Notes under the pieces: model-generated
Databases searched by the model: none
What the model saw: the letters and a program-made list of their open reading frames with translations, nothing else
Told to the model about the DNA's origin: nothing
Source: CAWCTD01 sp963798455
GTDB taxonomy: Bacteria > Acidobacteriota > Terriglobia > Bryobacterales > Bryobacteraceae
DNA length: 64,000 bases
Direction: 5' to 3'
Assembly (NCBI GenBank): GCA_963798455.1
Contig: CAWCTD010000003.1
Location: forward strand, 2,666,001 to 2,730,000
Program-made: the position numbers and the translations under genes
Part shown: positions 44,727 to 52,742 of the stretch, one piece after another
How the letters are laid out: every line of letters starts with the position of its first letter
Position numbering within the stretch: position 1 is the stretch's first letter

Positions 44727-46218
44727 CTACTTCCTCGCCGATTGCGGCAATTCCGCCACCAGGCGGAGAGAAACCGTCAGCTCCTCCAATTGGAAGTGCG
44801 GTCTCAAGAACGCAACTGCCCGGTAGGCGCCCGGCTTGCCGGGGACTTCCGCGACCTCCACCCGAGCCTCCCTCAAAGGATACTGGGACTTGGTGACCTG
44901 GCTGGCGCGATCGTCCTCGGTCACGTACTGCATGATCCACTTATTCAAGAAGCGCTCGGTCTCTGACCGGGAAGTAAAGGACCCGATCTTGTCCCGCATG
45001 ATCGACTTCATGTAGTGGGCGAACCGGCACACGGCCAGCAAGTAAGGCAACTGGGCCGACAAGCGCGCGTTCGCGTTGGCAGCCTCGCTGTCGTACTGCT
45101 TGGGCTTCTGGCAGGACTGCACGCTGAAAAACGCCGCGTAGTCCGTGCCCTTGCAGTGCACCAGCGGCGCGAAGCCCTGGTCGGCGAGTTCCTTCTCTCG
45201 GCGGTCCGTAATGGCGACTTCGGTCGGGCACTTCAGGGCCACGTCGCCTTCGTCGGTGCGGAAGGTGTGCGTGGGAAGACCTTCCACCAGCCCGCCGCCC
45301 TCCACGCCCCGGATAGCCGCGCACCAGCCGTAATCGGCGAAGGCGGCGGTGAGTCTCGCCCCGAGGGCATAGGCCGCATTGCCCCACAGGTACTTCGAAT
45401 GGTCGGTTCCGTCCACGCCTTCGTCGTAGTTGAAACCCTCGATGGGCTTGGTGTCCTTGCCGTAGGGCAGGCGCATCAGAATGTGAGGCAGCGTGAGGGC
45501 AACGTAGCGGGAGTCGTCGCTCTGCCGGAATGACTTCCACTTGGCGTACTCGGTCGATGTCGAAGATCTTGCCCAGGTCGCGCGGAGCGCCCAGGTTGGC
45601 GAAACTGTCCAGGTTCAACAACTCCGACGACGCCGCGGACAGGAAAGGAGCGTGGGCGGCCGCAGCCACTTGAGAGACCTTTTCGAGCAGTTCCAGGTCC
45701 TCCGGGGTACGGCCGAATTCGTAGTCGCCGATGAGCGCGGCAATCGGCTCGCCGCCGAAAATACCGTACTCTTCTTCGTAAACCTTCTTGAAGAGCGCGC
45801 TCTGATCGAACTCAGGAGCCCTCTGCAAATCGCGCAGCAGTTCTTTCTTGCTGGAGTTCAGGACCCTGATCTTCAACATCGAACTGGTCGAAGAGTTGTC
45901 CAGCAGGTACTTCAGGCCGCGCCAGGTGCCCTCCAGCTTTTGAAACTGCGGGTGGTGCAGGACTTCGTTGAGCTGAATCGAAATCAGGTGGTCGATCTGC
46001 GCGATCCGCGCGTTGATCATCGCCTCGACGTCACGGGAGACGGTCATTTCTCCCTGGAGCACCTGAGCGACGAACTCCTTTACCAGGTCCTTGCCGCGCT
46101 CCGACGCGGCAGTTTCGCGCCCGAACCTTCCCTCTTCGACGATCTGGTCCAGCAGGCCGCGCTCGACCTTCTGCTCGGCCGCCGCCGCCGGCACGGCCGC
46201 CTTCTGCGGATTACTCAT
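44727..46218 (-). pseudogene. tssC: TssC, T6SS sheath large subunit, with one frameshift
   Basis: The N-terminal frame (MSNPQKAAVPAAAAEQKVER, HHPQFQKLEGTWRGLKYLL, IAALIGDYEFGRTPEDLELL) runs to GKIFDID near 45560. The other frame then gives EYAKWKSFRQSDDSRYVALT, MRLPYGKDTKPIEGFNYDEG and VQSCQKPKQYDSEAANANAR, to the stop at 44727. One extra C (GACCGAG) near 45559 explains the break; 1492 minus one gives 497 codons, normal for TssC. With TssB it forms the contractile sheath. It overlaps tssB by 8 bp. Confidence 0.92.
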
Positions 46219-46735
46219 TGGGCTCTCCTTTCTCCAGCCCCAGCTCCGTACGCAGTTTCTCCATCTTCTCGGTGTTGGAAACCGCGTCCAGCAGCAGGTC
46301 GTCGAGTTTCTCGTTCCCCTGGAGGCTGCCGCGCAGATCCGCGAGCTTGGTCCTCAGGTCCAGCATGTCCCGCAACGGCTTGACTTGCCGGGCCACCTGC
46401 TCCGGCTCGAAGTCTTCCATGCTCTTGAAGTTCAGGTCCACCTTCAACTGCCCCGCCTGCGGGTCTTCGCTGAGCTTGTTCTCTACCGAATACGACAGGT
46501 GTGGCTTCATGCTTTCCAGCACGCTGTCGAAGTTGTCAGGCGTGATCTCGACGAATCTCCTGTCCTTCAGCCGCGCCAATGGCTCCGTGGGCTGGCCCGT
46601 CAGGTCAGCCAGGACGCCCATGACGAAGGGCAATTCTTTGGATTCGATGGCATCGCCGATTTCAACGTCGTAGGCCACGTGCACACGCGGCGGCCTAACC
46701 TTCTCAAGCTTCTTGTGGATACTCTCTCGCGCCAT
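46211..46735 (-). CDS. tssB: TssB, T6SS sheath small subunit
   Basis: A 174-aa TssB/VipA protein: RPPRVHVAYDVEIGDAIESK, LPFVMGVLADLTGQPTEPLA, KDRRFVEITPDNFDSVLESM. The C-terminal region (DLRGSLQGNEKLDDLLLDAV) is the usual helical tail. First gene of the long minus-strand T6SS operon; tssK diverges 169 bp away, so both promoters lie in that gap. Confidence 0.95.
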   Translation of the reverse strand: MARESIHKKLEKVRPPRVHVAYDVEIGDAIESKELPFVMGVLADLTGQPTEPLARLKDRRFVEITPDNFDSVLESMKPHLSYSVENKLSEDPQAGQLKVDLNFKSMEDFEPEQVARQVKPLRDMLDLRTKLADLRGSLQGNEKLDDLLLDAVSNTEKMEKLRTELGLEKGEPNE

Positions 46736-46757
46736 GAGAATTTAGCTCCCTCTTTAT

Positions 46758-46794
46758 GTGCCGGGCACAGTGGCTATCCCCGTTCCGGGCACAG
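46758..46794. repeat. Palindrome and repeat in the tssB/tssK divergent promoter region
   Basis: GTGCCGGGCAC (46758-46768) is a perfect 11-base palindrome, and CCGGGCACAG recurs at 46761-46770 and 46785-46794, a 24-base spacing that puts the copies on similar helix faces. It sits just upstream of tssB in the gap between the divergent tssB and tssK operons and may be a regulator site. No clear sigma-54 site (TGGCAC-N5-TTGCA) was seen. Confidence 0.4.
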
Positions 46795-46904
46795 GACAAT
46801 TCGCAATCAGTTTACCAGAAAACCGCCCGGCTGACACCAAGAAATGAATTCCGGCTAAGAATGAGGTTGCACCCCGCACAAATCCTGATACCTTGGTAGT
46901 GATT

Positions 46905-48260
46905 ATGAAAAGGCTGCAGCCGGTCGTATGGCAGAAGGGCGCCCTTCTCACACCCCAGCATCTCCAGGGCCAGGACCGCTTTATCGAAAGCGTGCTTCAG
47001 TTCCATGTGGAAGCATTGAACTTTCGCCCTTGGGGTTTCGTGGAGTTGCAGATCGACCAGGAGGCTCTGGGCTCGGGCCTTCTCTCGATCACGCGTGCCA
47101 GCGGGCTCTTCCCGGACGGCCTTCCCTTTGACATCCCGGACTCGGATGCCGCCCCGGTCCCGAAGCCGCTGGGCCCCTATTTCGAAGCTCAAACGGAGCC
47201 CGTGCCGGCCTTCCTGGCCGTGCCACACTACCGCGACCACGGACTGAACCTCTCTGTCGCCGGCCAGAATGTGGATACACGGTACGTGGCGGGCGTCGAG
47301 GCGGTGCGCGACGAAACCAGCCAGCAGTCGGAGAAACCTATACAGGTTGCCCGCAAGAACTTTAAGCTGCTGGTCGAGGGAGAGACCAACCGGGGGACTT
47401 CCACCCTGGGAATCGCCAGAATCAGCCGGTCGCAAGCAGGGCTCTTCCAGTTGGACCCTCTGTTCGTGCCGCCGCTGCTGGACCTCTCCGCCAGCAGCTA
47501 CCTGACCTCGATCGCCCGGCGGCTGGTGGAAATTCTCTCGGCCAGGAGCACCGAGTTGGCGGGCATGCGCCGGCAGAAGAACCAGAGCCTGGCTGAGTTC
47601 ACCTCGGCGGACATCGCCAACTTCTGGTTGCTTTACACCATCAACACGCACCTGCCACTGCTGCGCCATCTCTATGAGAGCAAGCACGGCCATCCCGAGG
47701 GGCTGTTTTCCCTGATGTTGTCGCTGGCCGGCGCCCTGACGGCCTTCTCCGTTCAGGTACACCCCCGCGACCTGCCGGTCTATGATCACGACAACCTCGG
47801 GAGTTGCTTTGGCGAGCTCGATGAGAAGCTGAGGCTCCTGCTGGAGACGGTTGTGCCGAGCAACTTTGTTTCCCTTCCTCTCAAGCCGGTGCGGCCGTCC
47901 ATCTACGCCACCTCGCTGGACGAGGATAAGTACCTTGTCAACACGAAGCTGTACCTGGCGGTGAGCGCGGAGATGGGCGAGGCTGACCTGATCAGCAGGG
48001 CTCCGCAACTGATCAAGGTCTGTTCCGCCAACCACATTGAACATCTGGTGCAGCACGCCTTGCCCGGACTCCAGTTGACCCACCTGGCCGCTCCCCCCAG
48101 CGCGGTCCCGGTGAAGCTCAATTTCCAGTACTTCAGCCTTAACCAGGCCGGATTGGCGTGGGAGGCGATCGAGCGCGCCAGGAACCTGGCGGCCTACGTG
48201 CCGGGAGATATCCGCAACCCGCAACTCGAGCTGATCATTCTGCTGCCGCAGGCGTCCTGA
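46905..48260 (+). CDS. tssK: TssK, T6SS baseplate adaptor (copy 1)
   Basis: A 451-aa TssK: MKRLQPVVWQKGALLTPQHL, then ARKNFKLLVEGE, LLYTINTHLPLLRHLYES, HPEGLFSLMLSLAGALTAFS and DLPVYDHDNLG. The C-terminal domain has YLAVSAEMGEADLISRAPQL and HLAAPPSAVPVKLNFQYFSL. ATG 46905 is preferred over GTG and TTG a few codons upstream. TssK links the baseplate to the TssL/TssM membrane complex. It differs greatly from the second TssK at 62023-63384, and its last 61 bases recur at 51133-51193. Confidence 0.94.
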   Translation: MKRLQPVVWQKGALLTPQHLQGQDRFIESVLQFHVEALNFRPWGFVELQIDQEALGSGLLSITRASGLFPDGLPFDIPDSDAAPVPKPLGPYFEAQTEPVPAFLAVPHYRDHGLNLSVAGQNVDTRYVAGVEAVRDETSQQSEKPIQVARKNFKLLVEGETNRGTSTLGIARISRSQAGLFQLDPLFVPPLLDLSASSYLTSIARRLVEILSARSTELAGMRRQKNQSLAEFTSADIANFWLLYTINTHLPLLRHLYESKHGHPEGLFSLMLSLAGALTAFSVQVHPRDLPVYDHDNLGSCFGELDEKLRLLLETVVPSNFVSLPLKPVRPSIYATSLDEDKYLVNTKLYLAVSAEMGEADLISRAPQLIKVCSANHIEHLVQHALPGLQLTHLAAPPSAVPVKLNFQYFSLNQAGLAWEAIERARNLAAYVPGDIRNPQLELIILLPQAS

Positions 48261-48305
48261 ACTGGAAAGGGCCGATCGCCAAATAGGGATCTTGAAGACC
48301 CCACG

Positions 48306-49339
48306 CTAAAAGGTCGCGCTTACGGCCGAGGAAGTGCCCGAGGTATTGAACAGGGTCACCGATACCGACACGATGTCGCTGACGTTTCCCTGCACCGTGA
48401 ATGGCTGCGTGTACAGAAATGCGCTCCCGTACTGTGTTGCGGTTTCGCCGGTGTACCAGGTCGTAAAGAGGCTATCCGCATCTACCCTCACTGAGATCGT
48501 CTGCGATTTGCCTCCCTGCGACGTCGTGAAATCGAACTCCGCCTCAGTGACCTCTCGCGGTGTGGAGTAACCCGCGATCAGGACCTGGAAGCCACCGCTG
48601 GTCTTAACCATCTGGACCGAGTCGATCTGGGGCGCTGCCAGGGCGACGGTCACCGAGCGGACCGGGGCGAACGTGGGCGTGAGATTCTGCCCCCCCGCCG
48701 AGTACTGGAGCATCAGCTTGATCTGCCCGGCCACGGTTCCGGTTTGAAGGGCGGGGGGGAATCCCAGGAGGCGCTGGTCTGGCCGGCAGGTATGGTGAAA
48801 GCCAGGGTCCGGCCTCCCGTCGAGAATTGGATCGATGGATCGTCGGACAAATTGACCGCGTTCGAATTGAACGTCAGCGTGATGGAGCCGGTGATATCGA
48901 GCGAGTATGCCGAGCTGAGTTGCACGTCTAACTCCGGCTGGTCGGCTGGGTTCACGGTATCCGGCAAACCCGTAATGGAGACCGCCGGGGTCTGCGGCAG
49001 GACCACGAGAAGGCTGAACGCCTTGGTGGCGGATTGGCCCGAACTGTCGGCGACCGTCACCGTGAAGTTGAATGCTCCGCCTTGGGTCGGGATGCCGCTC
49101 AACAGGCCCGACGCGTCGAGGGCCAAACCACGCGGCAGCGCTCCGGAAGCGATGGACCAAGTGTAGGGTGCAGTCCCGCCGGAGACCGTCAGGGTCTGCG
49201 AATAGGGCGCCGCGAAAGTCGCCCAGGGAAGCACGGAATCGGTGCCGATTACCAGCGGATCGGACGCGGCGTTTTGCCCCCCCGCCGTCCCCACGACGGC
49301 TAGCAGCACACTCGCGGTCAACAGAGCGAGGAGCCTCAT
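48306..49339 (-). pseudogene. Secreted Ig-like (putative-Ig) repeat protein, frameshifted in a C-run
   Basis: ATG 49339 gives LLALLTASVLLAVVGTAGG (signal peptide), then a putative-Ig domain YSQTLTVSGGTAPYTWSIAS, GALPRGLALDASGLLSGIPT and a second beta domain (VSITGLPDTVNPADQPELDV). At a run of seven C (minus strand; plus 48753-48759) the frame is lost; the other frame continues ALQTGTVAGQIKLMLQYSAG to a stop at 48306. Adding one C (eight) gives 345 codons and SWDSPPALQTGTVAG. So here a base is missing, unlike the insertions elsewhere. Function unknown, perhaps surface adhesion. ATGA-overlap with the preceding gene. Confidence 0.7.
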
Positions 49340-50391
49340 CTGTCACCCCCGTTTCGGCGAGGCGGGGGTAAGCGGCCGGGGATGCGGAGCGGTTGGGATT
49401 GGTCCGGCACAAATACGATCCGAGGCACTGAGTTGGCAGTGTCCAGCAGCCAGATGGGGCCATTCCCCGACTCGTTCAACCGGAAGGCAGTCCCGCCCGC
49501 CATTCGTTCCAGGGTTGTCGGCGCGCAGGAGCAGGCGAGCCTGAATGGCTCGTCCCCAGCAAGCTCCAGGCTCACGACTCCGGCCGGCTCCGCGTTCGCC
49601 ACGAGTATCCTGCGGTTATCGCGCGTGGCGGCGATGGCCACCGGCCGGGACACGCCCTCGGCCGGGCCGCCGATCATCGTCAGCCGCGGCTCGCCTTTCG
49701 GGTCGCGCACCAGCACGACATCGCCGGTGGAGGCGTCGGCAATCGCGGCGTCTTCGCTCCGAGACAAGAACGTGAGACTGGGAGATGCCGAAGTGGCATA
49801 AAGGTACCGCTGGCCTGTCGCGGGGCTAGCCAGCCAGACCGGGGCCGGCTCTCCGGCGGCCGCGACGAGAAGCGCACTGCCGCCATCACTGACGGCCAGA
49901 GCGGCCAAGGTGCCTTGCACCCCGGCCAGGTCGAAGCTCCAGGCCAGGGACGTCGAACCCGGCAGGCCGGTGAGGACCTCCGCCCTTGCCGTATCCGAAT
50001 AGTACAGAGCGGCTGCGTCGCCCGAGGGGCTGAACGCAATCCGCGCGGGCCCTGCCGGCACGTCCAGGACGGCGGCGCTGGGCGCGGAACTCAAGTTTTT
50101 CAACACCAACACCTGCCGCCCGCGGGCGAGAACCGCCAAGGCGCAATCGCCGTCGGGCGCCAGCGCCACGCTCTCGAGGCCGGCTTGGGCGAGTACCACC
50201 GGCCCGAGGGTCGCCGCGCCCGGAATGCCCAGGATAGGCCGTACCCCGGAAAGCCTGTCGTGGACGAAGCCGATCGCCGGTCCTCGAAGAACCCGGGTCT
50301 CCGGCTGGTCCTGGGCGCGGAGGCCGTTCGACAAGGCCAGGGCCGCCAGCACTGAAACGGTGAAGAATCCAAGTCGCTGAGCGATTGTCAT
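49336..50391 (-). CDS. Secreted beta-propeller-like protein
   Basis: A 351-aa protein starting MTIAQRLGFFTVSVLAALAL (signal peptide). The rest shows WD-like/YVTN-like repeats of short strands: LESVALAPDGDCALAVLARG, ARIAFSPSGDAAALYYSD, ALAVSDGGSALLVAAAG, AIAATRDNRRILVANAE, about one every 45 residues, suggesting six or seven blades. No catalytic motif is seen. It is the middle of three minus-strand secreted/membrane genes lying between tssK and a methyltransferase gene; function unknown. Confidence 0.75.
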   Translation of the reverse strand: MTIAQRLGFFTVSVLAALALSNGLRAQDQPETRVLRGPAIGFVHDRLSGVRPILGIPGAATLGPVVLAQAGLESVALAPDGDCALAVLARGRQVLVLKNLSSAPSAAVLDVPAGPARIAFSPSGDAAALYYSDTARAEVLTGLPGSTSLAWSFDLAGVQGTLAALAVSDGGSALLVAAAGEPAPVWLASPATGQRYLYATSASPSLTFLSRSEDAAIADASTGDVVLVRDPKGEPRLTMIGGPAEGVSRPVAIAATRDNRRILVANAEPAGVVSLELAGDEPFRLACSCAPTTLERMAGGTAFRLNESGNGPIWLLDTANSVPRIVFVPDQSQPLRIPGRLPPPRRNGGDR

Positions 50392-50409
50392 GGCGCCTCT
50401 CCTCATTGG

Positions 50410-51000
50410 TTACTGCCGCCCGCCGATTGTCCCCGTGCCGGGAGTAATGGAAATCGGCGTGGAGGAGTTTGCGCCCCCGGCGCGGACGGCGACAACCACG
50501 CCCACGGCCACGGCCGCTCCAACGCCGGCAAGGATCGCGACAAGCTTGCGGCGCCCGCTTCGCGCTCCGGCCCCCGCCGCCAAAACCGAATTGATCTGCG
50601 TAATCGAAGTAGTGGCAGTCGCGCCCCGAAGGGAGGCCCGCACCTGGATCTGGAACTTGCCTTGGACGTCGTTGGCGCGGAAGCCCTTGGCCTCGGCTCG
50701 CCCGGCCTTGTCGGTTTGGACCAGGAAAGTGCGGGCTCTGTGGGCAAATACACCGCTCGGGCCACTATCCGGAAGGGTAAATAGAACGCTCGCCCCCGCG
50801 ACAGGGCGGCGACTCCCGTCCTCCACCTGGACAATGGGTCCGCGCACGGCGCGCTGCCCGATGTTGTTGACAGCTCCCTCCCCCTCGATGATGACGATGT
50901 TGAGCTTGGCCGGTGTCGCTGGTATTATCTGGGCCGCCAAAGGCGACCACGCGGGCGAGCCGAGCAGAAAGGTCAGAATCAGAGACAGAAAAGAGTGCAT
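50410..51000 (-). CDS. Secreted beta-sandwich protein with a C-terminal membrane helix
   Basis: ATG 51000 gives a signal peptide (LSLILTFLLGSPAWSPLAAQ). Residues ~30-120 form an Ig-like/carboxypeptidase-regulatory-like domain (PIVQVEDGSRRPVAGASVLF, TDKAGRAEAKGF). A hydrophobic helix follows near 155-175 (LVAILAGVGAAVAVGVVVAV), then a Ser/Thr/Gly tail (NSSTPISITPGTGTIGG). It should be anchored in the membrane with the domain outside. Such Ig-like plus TM proteins are frequent in acidobacteria; no specific role is known. First gene of the three. Confidence 0.65.
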   Translation of the reverse strand: MHSFLSLILTFLLGSPAWSPLAAQIIPATPAKLNIVIIEGEGAVNNIGQRAVRGPIVQVEDGSRRPVAGASVLFTLPDSGPSGVFAHRARTFLVQTDKAGRAEAKGFRANDVQGKFQIQVRASLRGATATTSITQINSVLAAGAGARSGRRKLVAILAGVGAAVAVGVVVAVRAGGANSSTPISITPGTGTIGGRQ

Positions 51001-51132
51001 GGTCGCGCTCCTGAGGTGGTTGGGCATATCCGATCCAGCACGCATCCTGATAGAGGTTCAAAGTTAGTTTTGACGTACGCCTGAAGCCGCCGGTTGCGCT
51101 GGGGTCCGCCGACTTTACATTTCTTCATGCAC

Positions 51133-51193
51133 GCCGGGGGATATCCGCAACCCGCAACTCAATCTGATGATTCTGCTGCCGCAGGTGTCCTGA
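51133..51193 (+). repeat. 61-bp copy of the tssK 3' end
   Basis: It matches 48200-48260 with 56 of 61 bases identical and no gap, and even keeps the reading frame and stop (PGDIRNPQLNLMILLPQVS). The rest of a tssK is absent. It lies at the far side of the three secreted/membrane genes, so that block is flanked by direct repeats of the tssK end. The convergent methyltransferase gene takes its stop codon from inside the copy. Confidence 0.85.
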
Positions 51194-52679
51194 GGCCCTC
51201 GGGCAGCAGGAACCCCCTCTCCACCAGCTCACGCAGCAGAAAGAGGCAATTCGGCGTGATTCTCTCCAGGTCCGAGTTCGTGGCCACGGCCAGTTCGGCG
51301 ACGAGCTCGCGCACGGTGCGCTGGCCGTCCGAGCGGGCTATCAGCCCCGCCAGGCGCAGGTCCACCGGACTCGAATAAGCAATGCCGCTAGCCATGCAAA
51401 TGCGCGCGGAAGCGGCACGCCATGTGTTGCCGGATGGCTCGCACTTCTCCTCCAGCCGGACCAGCGGCGACACGCGGAGTCTCTCGCCGAGCAACGCCTC
51501 ATCGGCACGCACCGTCTCCAGATAATCGCGCAGTTGGAACCCGAGCGCCACCGAGCCGTTCACGGGTCCGGAGGTTCCGGCTGGCAGTTCTTCGATCCGG
51601 AGCCAGTTGGCGCGGCCGCCGGCCCGGCGCATGGCAATCAGCCCGGTGCTGATGGCCTCCACGGCGTGGGCCTCGTAAAAGGACACCCACTCGTCGTAAA
51701 GCCGCGCGCTCGCTGGCCCCTTTTCATGCTCGGTGTCGCGGACCCAGAGGTGGGCATAGTCGGCCGCGCTGTGCGTGTCGGTGCGCAGTATCCACGCGTC
51801 GCACCCGGAACCTTCGAACCATCCCGACAGGCGTTCTTTCCAGTCCAGGCCGGTGATGTGCGCCCAGTCGCAGCAAATCTGGAACATGCCTCCCTCGTTG
51901 AGAAACTGGGGGGCACGATGCACCAGGTCTTGGCAGAAGGCGTCAAGTTCCATGCCGCTGTCTCGATACATGTAGCGGAACGAGGGCGTGATGGCAAACG
52001 GCGGGTTCGACACCACGAGGTCGAACATTCGGCCGCGCGCCGGCTCGAACGCGCTGCCCTCGAGGAACTCGCAGTTGGAGACCCCGTTGAGCCCGGCGTT
52101 GAAGCGCGCGAACTCGATTGAGCGCGCGCTGCGGTCCACCCCGAAGACCTGCTGGCTGTGTTCGGCGGCCAAAAAAGCCTGAACGCCGCTTCCAGTCCCG
52201 AGGTCGAGCGTGGCCCGGACGGGCCGCCGCACCGTGAAATCGGCAAGCGCCACGCTGCTCGCGGTGATGCCCATGACCTGCTCCAGGCGCCCGCCCGGCT
52301 CGACCGCGTCCACGTAGTCACAGGCCAGCAGCATGTGGCGGAATGGCAGCAACCGCACGCGTCCCACTGCCGCGCCATCTCTCATCCCAACCAGCCCGGC
52401 CCGGACCCAGTCCGCCAGGGGTAACGGCGCCAGCGCCCGCTGGGCCGCCGCCTCCTCTACGGGAGTCCCGATCACGAAAAGGCGGATCAAGATGTCCCGA
52501 GGGCGCCCCGCCCGCGTCAAGTAGAGGAAATGAGGCAGATCGTCCCCGGCGCGCGTCGGCAACTGGATGGGACCGAGAACGTCGATCAGCCCCTTTTCAT
52601 GGTAGTCCGCCCGGCGAAACACGTCGTGCAGACGCGCGTATTCGTCGGGGCCAGCGATGTTGAAAACGGGCTTCCTCAC
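51159..52679 (-). CDS. SAM methyltransferase, HemK/N5-glutamine type
   Basis: A 506-aa protein. Residues ~150-250 form a class I methyltransferase: ATLDLGTGSGVQAFLAAEHS (SAM loop), GVDRSARSIEFARFNAGLNG, and DLVVSNPPFAITP, an N-P-P-[FY] motif of amide/amine methyltransferases (PrmC/RsmC-like). An N-terminal helical domain precedes it. The C-terminal ~60 residues (GLIARSDGQRTVRELVAELA) look like a winged-helix/PqqD-like module. The target could be a protein glutamine or a nucleic acid. It is a distant relative of the protein at 57757-59268. The last ~15 residues come from antisense of the tssK remnant. Confidence 0.8.
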   Translation of the reverse strand: MRKPVFNIAGPDEYARLHDVFRRADYHEKGLIDVLGPIQLPTRAGDDLPHFLYLTRAGRPRDILIRLFVIGTPVEEAAAQRALAPLPLADWVRAGLVGMRDGAAVGRVRLLPFRHMLLACDYVDAVEPGGRLEQVMGITASSVALADFTVRRPVRATLDLGTGSGVQAFLAAEHSQQVFGVDRSARSIEFARFNAGLNGVSNCEFLEGSAFEPARGRMFDLVVSNPPFAITPSFRYMYRDSGMELDAFCQDLVHRAPQFLNEGGMFQICCDWAHITGLDWKERLSGWFEGSGCDAWILRTDTHSAADYAHLWVRDTEHEKGPASARLYDEWVSFYEAHAVEAISTGLIAMRRAGGRANWLRIEELPAGTSGPVNGSVALGFQLRDYLETVRADEALLGERLRVSPLVRLEEKCEPSGNTWRAASARICMASGIAYSSPVDLRLAGLIARSDGQRTVRELVAELAVATNSDLERITPNCLFLLRELVERGFLLPEGLRTPAAAESSD

Positions 52680-52742
52680 GCGAGGGCCTGTGGTCGGGCC
52701 GGCTGACCCGCACCGCAGGTGATTCTAACACTGGGGCCTGCC

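Noticed and set aside
46812..48224. 470-codon open frame antisense to tssK
   Set aside because: It mirrors a well-conserved TssK gene; high GC leaves the opposite strand open. No family motif or start signal.
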